Both the position numbers and the translations under genes were made by a program. Below, one piece after another: positions 6,601 to 8,516 of a stretch of DNA of 8,516 bases. The DNA comes from an uncultured Bacteroidales bacterium (GTDB lineage: Bacteria; Bacteroidota; Bacteroidia; Bacteroidales; Marinilabiliaceae). Under the pieces are notes generated by a model. The model searched no databases, had not been told where the DNA came from, and saw only the letters and a program-made list of their open reading frames with translations. The DNA lies in contig CAKUVM010000061.1 of assembly GCA_934699135.1 (NCBI GenBank), positions 1 through 8,516 on the forward strand. The letters run 5' to 3'. Position 1 is the stretch's first letter. Each line of letters starts with the position of its first letter.

Positions 6601-6844
6601 GTGTGTCGGCTTTGTCAACGTGAGGGTCGAGAAAGACAAATATATGCAAGCCATGATCTCCGTCACCATATCCATGGGAGGGGCTGTGCCTGTCCGCAGC
6701 CGCTACTTCGCCAAGGCCGACGGATCCCTCAGCCTCCGCGACCCGGTGAAGGAACGAATAGACGCCATGGGGGCTGTAGTCTCTAGTTTTGACGGTGGCG
6801 ATGGGGTCTATTTTGTAATCCTCCAGATTCCAGCGGGCAAATAG
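3686..6844 (+). CDS. Reg_prop/Y_Y_Y membrane sensor with degenerate histidine-kinase region (putative pseudokinase)
   Basis: A 1052-residue envelope sensor. Residues 1-34 are a signal sequence or anchor (VIAALAFLLFF, then possible APA cleavage). Residues ~35-700 are two-component-regulator propeller repeats, starting with GLSGSRVSDLMVDGRGFVW and GLDRYDGY and continuing with GNLWIL, GRMWLA, GGLWLG, GGLWVA and GDIWFG; the size fits two seven-bladed propellers. A Y_Y_Y-type domain covers ~710-785 and a transmembrane helix ~792-815. The cytoplasmic part resembles a hybrid-sensor DHp plus ATPase by position only. Where families have SHE, ASDVATSL places Asp852 at the His position. The N-box reads VDVLSDA instead of LNLLSNA (Asp962, Asp966). 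No DxGxG or GxG motif is visible, though the terminal GVYFVILQIP strand remains. No receiver or AraC domain follows. An upstream in-frame Met (3527) overlaps yjbQ and both promoters, so I start at 3686, where the signal sequence begins. No SusC/D genes are adjacent. Confidence 0.92.
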   Translation: MSSWHHKIVVVRGFVIAALAFLLFFSREGRAAPASSRSFLFRHVGIEAGLSGSRVSDLMVDGRGFVWASTIWGLDRYDGYEVSPAHVPDSLEGEFFSAQELGPDSILIKLAGGYAIYSRSHMAFSYANAYFEACGAAGPVDDAWVDGRQNLWMLCGRKVRVAPLANGGRGAEFLLPDDCGVSSACRTNYGVAFVLSNGRLLRCYAPTDGNMPAPQSIPSPLTSGCRKLKCDFDGNLWILSSNGDSLWFRRQAGKEWTLVNDMSVWSDDAPRSFIDMAADSEGRMWLASERDGLYVIDFSTGRGVSIRRASESLHGLRSNRCTCVTSTPDGFVLVGYAFSGFSIYHPSAFQFGSIDAAQPDLRASLSGVTGIVTNGLLTAYAGTEDYGLLSVNMRDNGVHQVLGREVGSVDCMAYVGGGLWLGLDGRGVARLDAAGGLLRFDSPDAPLALRGSVPARMTAGASGGLWVACADNLAYLPTPGAVNPTEGAVERKFPEPIVGVRPSGAGVLVLLRSRLCKASVSGGRMLVENLVTGGLASLRPVDMWQGADSVIWVAAAHCVVAYAAKGPGGGLAEVGRVEMENPLAMSSDEAGNVVVASPSEVCVLRVNRSSRGCSVVCERRDAPSYLGKGSVCPRSACLMPDGDIWFGAERGIIKYSPVTSGLSADTLASRVAFCSVTADGETVRPGDRYDDVEVLRLALPFESRLLLPVSSNVFTVRFSALGMPSQSVVYVCDVEGSDLATVYTREPCLTLHNLPAGAYTLRVRILGADGGVSAVGASLDVVVREAWRESVYAKGFMLFAALLMAVMITYCIMSYRNAMRMNEMAKAQADMSMSAAEVGALRNEALVDMASDVATSLSPLADDVRGLGRQHGVRPEERIKIDLLCDRLMAANTMLSQVANAAEQGGFPRPSPVRHDLCAYVRQVCDSVTSVTQDTVKVDFSSSMRICLVNFDAAILRYVLVDVLSDAVVSAQCVGFVNVRVEKDKYMQAMISVTISMGGAVPVRSRYFAKADGSLSLRDPVKERIDAMGAVVSSFDGGDGVYFVILQIPAGK

Positions 6845-6845
6845 G

Positions 6846-6875
6846 TCGGGTCATTTCGCAAGCCCGAAGCTTTTT
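6846..6875 (+). terminator. Possible terminator after the sensor gene
   Basis: TCGGGT (6846-6851) can pair with GCCCGA (6862-6867), including one T-G pair, over a 10-nt loop, with TTTTT at 6871-6875. It begins one base after the sensor stop codon. The stem is short and three bases separate it from the T-run, so strength is doubtful. Confidence 0.4.
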
Positions 6876-6887
6876 GCCAGGTGAAAA

Positions 6888-6919
6888 TTTGATAAAAAAA
6901 CGGCATCTTCGTATATTCG
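6888..6919 (+). promoter_or_regulatory. Candidate promoter for the ppiD-like gene
   Basis: TTTG at 6888-6891 is followed after exactly 20 nt by TATATTCG (6912-6919), one mismatch from TAnnTTTG. This spacing fits the Bacteroidota -33/-7 arrangement. Transcription would begin near 6926, giving a leader of about 110 nt before the ATG at 7036. Confidence 0.5.
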
Positions 6920-7035
6920 CCCCCTGATTTGTGCGCCTTTGCGGCCCGCGCCCTCCGAGGGTGAGGGGCTGTTGGTGTGGAATGTATCTCATTAAAGAAT
7001 TAAAAATCAAGTACAAATAGAGCTATTTTTAAGAG

Positions 7036-8516
7036 ATGGCAGCACTACAAACGTTGAGAAATAAGGCGGCCTGGTTTATAACCGGCATTATAGCCTTGGC
7101 CCTCTTGGCCTTCATTTTGACCGACATGCTGAGCAGCGGCAGCACCGTCTTCGGAGACCGCGACACAGTCGGCGTAATTGATGGCGAGACAATAAAGATT
7201 CAGGAGTTCCAGAACAAGATAGAGAACGCGGAGGAGTTCGCTAAGATGAACGCCCAGGGCTCCATCTCCGAGGAGATGCAGAACCAGATCCGTGAGCAGG
7301 TTTGGAACGAGCAGATCGCCGACATCACGTTTGGCAAGCTCTACGAGGCCGCCGGCATTGTTGTAACCCCTGAGGAGCTGCTCGATATGGCCATCGGCCA
7401 AAATATCTCCCCAATGCTCCGCCAGCTCTTCACCAACCCGCAGACAGGTGTCTATGACAAGGCGCAGGCCGAGGCTTTCCTCCGTAACAAGAATACCGAC
7501 CCTCAGGCCTACTTTTTCTGGGCCAATGTGGAGAAACAGCTCAAAGACAATAGGCTGAGCGCTAAATACAACGGCCTCATCCGTCAGAGCATTTTCTGCA
7601 ACAAGGCGCAGCTGGAGCTTGACATGGCTAAGCGCGCCAACGCCTACGATGTCAACTACGTGGCCGTGCGCTACTCTCTCATCCCAGACAGCACCATTAG
7701 CGTCTCGGATGCCGAGATTAAGGAGATGTATAACAAGAACAAGGAGTTCTACCGCGTTGGCGAGGGCCGCGACATAGAGTACGTCTCTTTCCCCATACGC
7801 CCCTCCGATCAAGACCGCGCGGACACGGAGAAGCAGCTCCAGGATCTCAAGGCCGACTTTGAGGCTTCAGCCAACGCCTACGATTTCGTCCGGATGAACT
7901 CAGATAATCCGGCGCCGGAGCGTTTCGTCTCAGCCGCGCAGCTCAGCTCCAACGTGGCAAAGTTTGTCGAGACGGCGCAAGTGGGCGAGGTCTACGGCCC
8001 ATATGTCGGGGGAGACACCTATATGCTCTCCAAACTCGCGGCTGTGGCCATGCGCCCTGACTCCGTCAAGGCGCGTCACATCCTCATTCGCGACAGTAAG
8101 GAACTCGCCGACAGCCTCCTTGCGGTTGTCAAGGGTGGCGCCAATTTCGCCGATGTGGCTCGTCAGTACAGCCAGGATCCAGGGTCGGCCATCAATGGCG
8201 GCGACCTCGACTGGTTCCCCGACGGTGTCATGGTTCCGGAGTTCAACGAGGCTTGCTTCACGGCCCACAAGGGCGATATCGTGATGGTCCAGACACAGTT
8301 CGGCTATCACATCATCAACATTCAGGATCGTGGCGCGGAGGTGAAGAAATATAGCGTGGCCACCGTAGAGAAGGCTCTTCAGTATAGCAGCCGCACTCAG
8401 CAGCTGGTATATGCTCAGGCCAATGCTTTCCTCTCCAATATCAAGGACGCGGAGTCTTTCCAGTCGGTCGTAGACACGTCCAACGTCATCAAGCGCGTCG
8501 CGCGCGCCATTCGCCC
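7036..8516 (+). CDS. ppiD: PpiD/SurA-type peptidyl-prolyl isomerase, membrane-anchored (3' truncated by window)
   Basis: The first 493 residues of an open frame that runs off the right edge without a stop. MAALQTLRNK is followed by one hydrophobic helix (residues ~13-32, AAWFITGIIALALLAFIL), the N-in single anchor of PpiD-like periplasmic foldases. A SurA_N-type helical chaperone domain follows (~45-200). A parvulin (rotamase) domain covers ~345-433, with ARHILIRD, the FADVARQYSQDPGSAINGGDLDWF block, VPEFNEACF and FGYHIINIQDRG all recognisable. The protein assists folding of outer-membrane and secreted proteins as they leave the Sec translocon. Bacteroidota homologues are about 700 residues, so roughly 200 are missing here. 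The ATG is preceded by AAGAG, a weak ribosome-binding site, and no upstream in-frame start fits the anchor. It is separated from the sensor gene by 191 bp with its own promoter candidate, so probably not an operon. Confidence 0.93.
   Translation, partial: MAALQTLRNKAAWFITGIIALALLAFILTDMLSSGSTVFGDRDTVGVIDGETIKIQEFQNKIENAEEFAKMNAQGSISEEMQNQIREQVWNEQIADITFGKLYEAAGIVVTPEELLDMAIGQNISPMLRQLFTNPQTGVYDKAQAEAFLRNKNTDPQAYFFWANVEKQLKDNRLSAKYNGLIRQSIFCNKAQLELDMAKRANAYDVNYVAVRYSLIPDSTISVSDAEIKEMYNKNKEFYRVGEGRDIEYVSFPIRPSDQDRADTEKQLQDLKADFEASANAYDFVRMNSDNPAPERFVSAAQLSSNVAKFVETAQVGEVYGPYVGGDTYMLSKLAAVAMRPDSVKARHILIRDSKELADSLLAVVKGGANFADVARQYSQDPGSAINGGDLDWFPDGVMVPEFNEACFTAHKGDIVMVQTQFGYHIINIQDRGAEVKKYSVATVEKALQYSSRTQQLVYAQANAFLSNIKDAESFQSVVDTSNVIKRVARAIR

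Noticed and set aside
7015..7031. AAATAG/CTATTT dyad and TATTTTTA -7-like box just before the ppiD ATG
   Set aside because: The loop would be only 2 nt, the box has a mismatch, and transcription would begin at the start codon; AT-rich coincidence is more likely than the TTTG-20-TATATTCG promoter upstream.
7045..7812. 255-codon open frame on the minus strand
   Set aside because: It is antisense to the well-supported ppiD-like gene. The protein is Leu/Val-rich in a way typical of the reverse complement of GC-biased codons, and it has no recognisable domain.
1..8516. CRISPR array, insertion sequence, tRNA or rRNA
   Set aside because: No regularly spaced repeats, transposase or integrase frame, terminal inverted repeats, or cloverleaf or rRNA motifs were seen on either strand.

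Overview
The window looks like chromosomal DNA of a fairly GC-rich gut-type Bacteroidales (Bacteroidota). The evidence is a BspA-like leucine-rich-repeat protein with a type IX-like C-terminal domain, a DUF3127 protein, a hybrid-two-component-style Reg_prop/Y_Y_Y sensor, a PpiD/SurA-type foldase, and several exact matches to the Bacteroidota -7 promoter element TAnnTTTG. Shine-Dalgarno sites are weak, as is usual in the phylum. Genus cannot be assigned from the sequence alone.

Layout: positions 1-1468 hold a secreted BspA-type LRR protein on the minus strand, closed by a perfect 13-bp hairpin terminator. Positions 1469-1887 are a 419-bp gap holding a GC-rich, palindrome-rich stretch downstream of an exact -7 box (possible small RNA or long leader). 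Next comes a beta-carbonic anhydrase on the plus strand. It converges, across a shared hairpin, on a minus-strand DUF3127 protein with an SSB-like tail. Upstream of that is a YjbQ-family gene, also on the minus strand. A 27-bp block carrying divergent -7 boxes separates yjbQ from a 1052-residue plus-strand membrane sensor. The window ends inside a plus-strand ppiD-like foldase gene that runs off the right edge.

The genes do not form one pathway. They read as housekeeping genes (carbonic anhydrase, YjbQ, PpiD, DUF3127) with two envelope genes inserted (the LRR protein and the sensor). No SusC/SusD pair, transposase, integrase, CRISPR array, tRNA or rRNA is visible.

The most unusual item is the sensor. 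It has the full periplasmic double-propeller plus Y_Y_Y architecture of a hybrid two-component system, but its cytoplasmic part appears to be a degenerate kinase: no phospho-acceptor His, both N-box Asn replaced by Asp, no recognisable G boxes, and no receiver or AraC output domain. It may be a pseudokinase receptor. Secondary points of interest are the SSB-like acidic tip on the DUF3127 protein, the structured gap before the carbonic anhydrase, the overlapping divergent promoters, and the base-composition mosaic inside the LRR gene.
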